6,258 bases of DNA from Acidobacteriota bacterium (lineage in GTDB: Bacteria > Acidobacteriota > Vicinamibacteria > Vicinamibacterales > JACQTH01): assembly GCA_016210935.1 (NCBI GenBank), contig JACQTH010000558.1, positions 1-6,258 on the forward strand, given 5' to 3'. Made by a program: the position numbers and the translations under genes. This document shows, in pieces, positions 5,696-6,258 of the stretch; the stretch's first letter is position 1, and every line of letters starts with the position of its first letter. The notes beneath the pieces are model-generated. The model saw nothing but the letters and a program-made list of their open reading frames with translations, did no database searches and was not told the DNA's origin.

Positions 5696-6258
5696 ATGGT
5701 TGAAATGTCGGTCGCAGCCTCGAAGCAGCAACTGCAGGACAGTCAGTTCGTACGGCGACTCTGGGCGCGCGACGCATCGCTGTGGAGTCACGATCTGTCG
5801 ATTCAAACGGCCATTCGCGAGAGGCTTGGCTGGCTGGACGCCCCGGAGTGGACACAAGCGCGTGTCAACGAGATTCGCGGGTTCGCGACGTCGATTCGAG
5901 ATGCGGGCGTTCGCCGGGTCATCCTGCTCGGAATGGGCGGATCAAGCCTCGCCCCGGAAGTCCTGCATCGCATCCTGGGAACCCGCGAGGGATGGCCGGC
6001 GTTCACGATGCTCGATTCAACCGATCCCGCGGCCGTCCGCGCGGTCGATCACGATCTCGATCGAAGCGTCTTCATCCTGGCGAGCAAATCGGGCTCGACG
6101 ATTGAACCCAACGTGCTGGCCGCGTACTTCGGAAGCCGATTGGAAGCGCTTGGACTCTCCGCATCCGATCGGCTCATCGTGATTACCGATCCGAACACCG
6201 CGCTTCATGAACGCGCCGTCACGAGACGCGTTCGTCGCGTGTTCCTGAATCCCACGGA
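5696..6258 (+). CDS. pgi: Glucose-6-phosphate isomerase, 5' part (cut by window edge)
   Basis: Cytoplasmic sugar isomerase interconverting glucose 6-phosphate and fructose 6-phosphate in glycolysis and gluconeogenesis. The frame is open to the end of the window (187 codons plus two bases), so the gene continues outside. Visible marks are RLWARDASLW (21-30), RLGWLD (43-48), the glycine-rich GMGGSSLAPEVL (79-90) and the phosphate-binding SKSGST (130-135) of the SIS fold. The last residues FLNPT fit the NPT(D/E)IGGR stretch expected next, since the two remaining bases are GA. The opening residues resemble the C-terminal isomerase part of bifunctional transaldolase/isomerase proteins, but no transaldolase lies upstream. 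The frame is open upstream only to a TGA at 5576-5578, with no ATG or GTG before 5696. An ATG at 5705 is an alternative start; GGATGG (5694-5699) is a weak ribosome site for it. A long palindrome ends 9 bp before the first ATG. Confidence 0.88.
   Translation, partial: MVEMSVAASKQQLQDSQFVRRLWARDASLWSHDLSIQTAIRERLGWLDAPEWTQARVNEIRGFATSIRDAGVRRVILLGMGGSSLAPEVLHRILGTREGWPAFTMLDSTDPAAVRAVDHDLDRSVFILASKSGSTIEPNVLAAYFGSRLEALGLSASDRLIVITDPNTALHERAVTRRVRRVFLNPT

Noticed and set aside
5679..6182. Plus-strand open frame (167 codons) across the pgi region
   Set aside because: The frame starting at 5696 carries the isomerase motifs and stays open to the edge; this other frame is Arg/Ser-rich shadow.

Overview
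The window is high-GC bacterial DNA with four complete genes and one truncated gene. There is no sign of phage, plasmid, CRISPR or RNA genes. Gene content, GC-rich codon use and the repeat-filled spacers fit a Gram-negative soil or groundwater bacterium. My best guess is Acidobacteriota (Vicinamibacteria-like); this is inference from gene style, not a database match.

Left part, minus strand (21-4104): a three-gene operon read right to left. It encodes a secreted SGNH esterase of the TesA type (3403-4104), an ABC ATPase of the YbbA/LolD type (2681-3406) and a large two-module FtsX/MacB-like permease of the YbbP type (21-2558). Esterase and ATPase overlap by ATGA. Together they form a mechanotransmission-type ABC system that probably moves a hydrophobic or lipid-like compound out of the inner membrane to the periplasmic esterase. 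In E. coli, as I recall it, tesA is divergent from ybbAP; here all three are co-directional.

Right part, plus strand (4219-6258): an exported M24 metallopeptidase (Xaa-Pro aminopeptidase-like, 4219-5586) with all five metal ligands visible. It is followed by the 5' part of a phosphoglucose isomerase gene (5696 to the window edge). That isomerase resembles the C-terminal half of bifunctional transaldolase/isomerase proteins but stands alone at its N-terminus. I see no functional link between these two genes and the ABC operon.

The most unusual signal is in the spacers. Each of the three intergenic gaps holds a pair of inverted arrays of a short tandem unit: a 7-mer AGTCNNN at 2562-2744, a 9-mer GTGCCTNNN at 4108-4196, and a 9-mer CTCYGCGNN at 5602-5686. 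The sequences differ but the architecture is the same, and the arrays end 3-9 bp from start codons of three genes. One arm of the 7-mer element lies inside the ATPase gene and encodes its C-terminal tail. This looks like a family of hairpin-forming intergenic repeat elements with shared layout and unrelated units.
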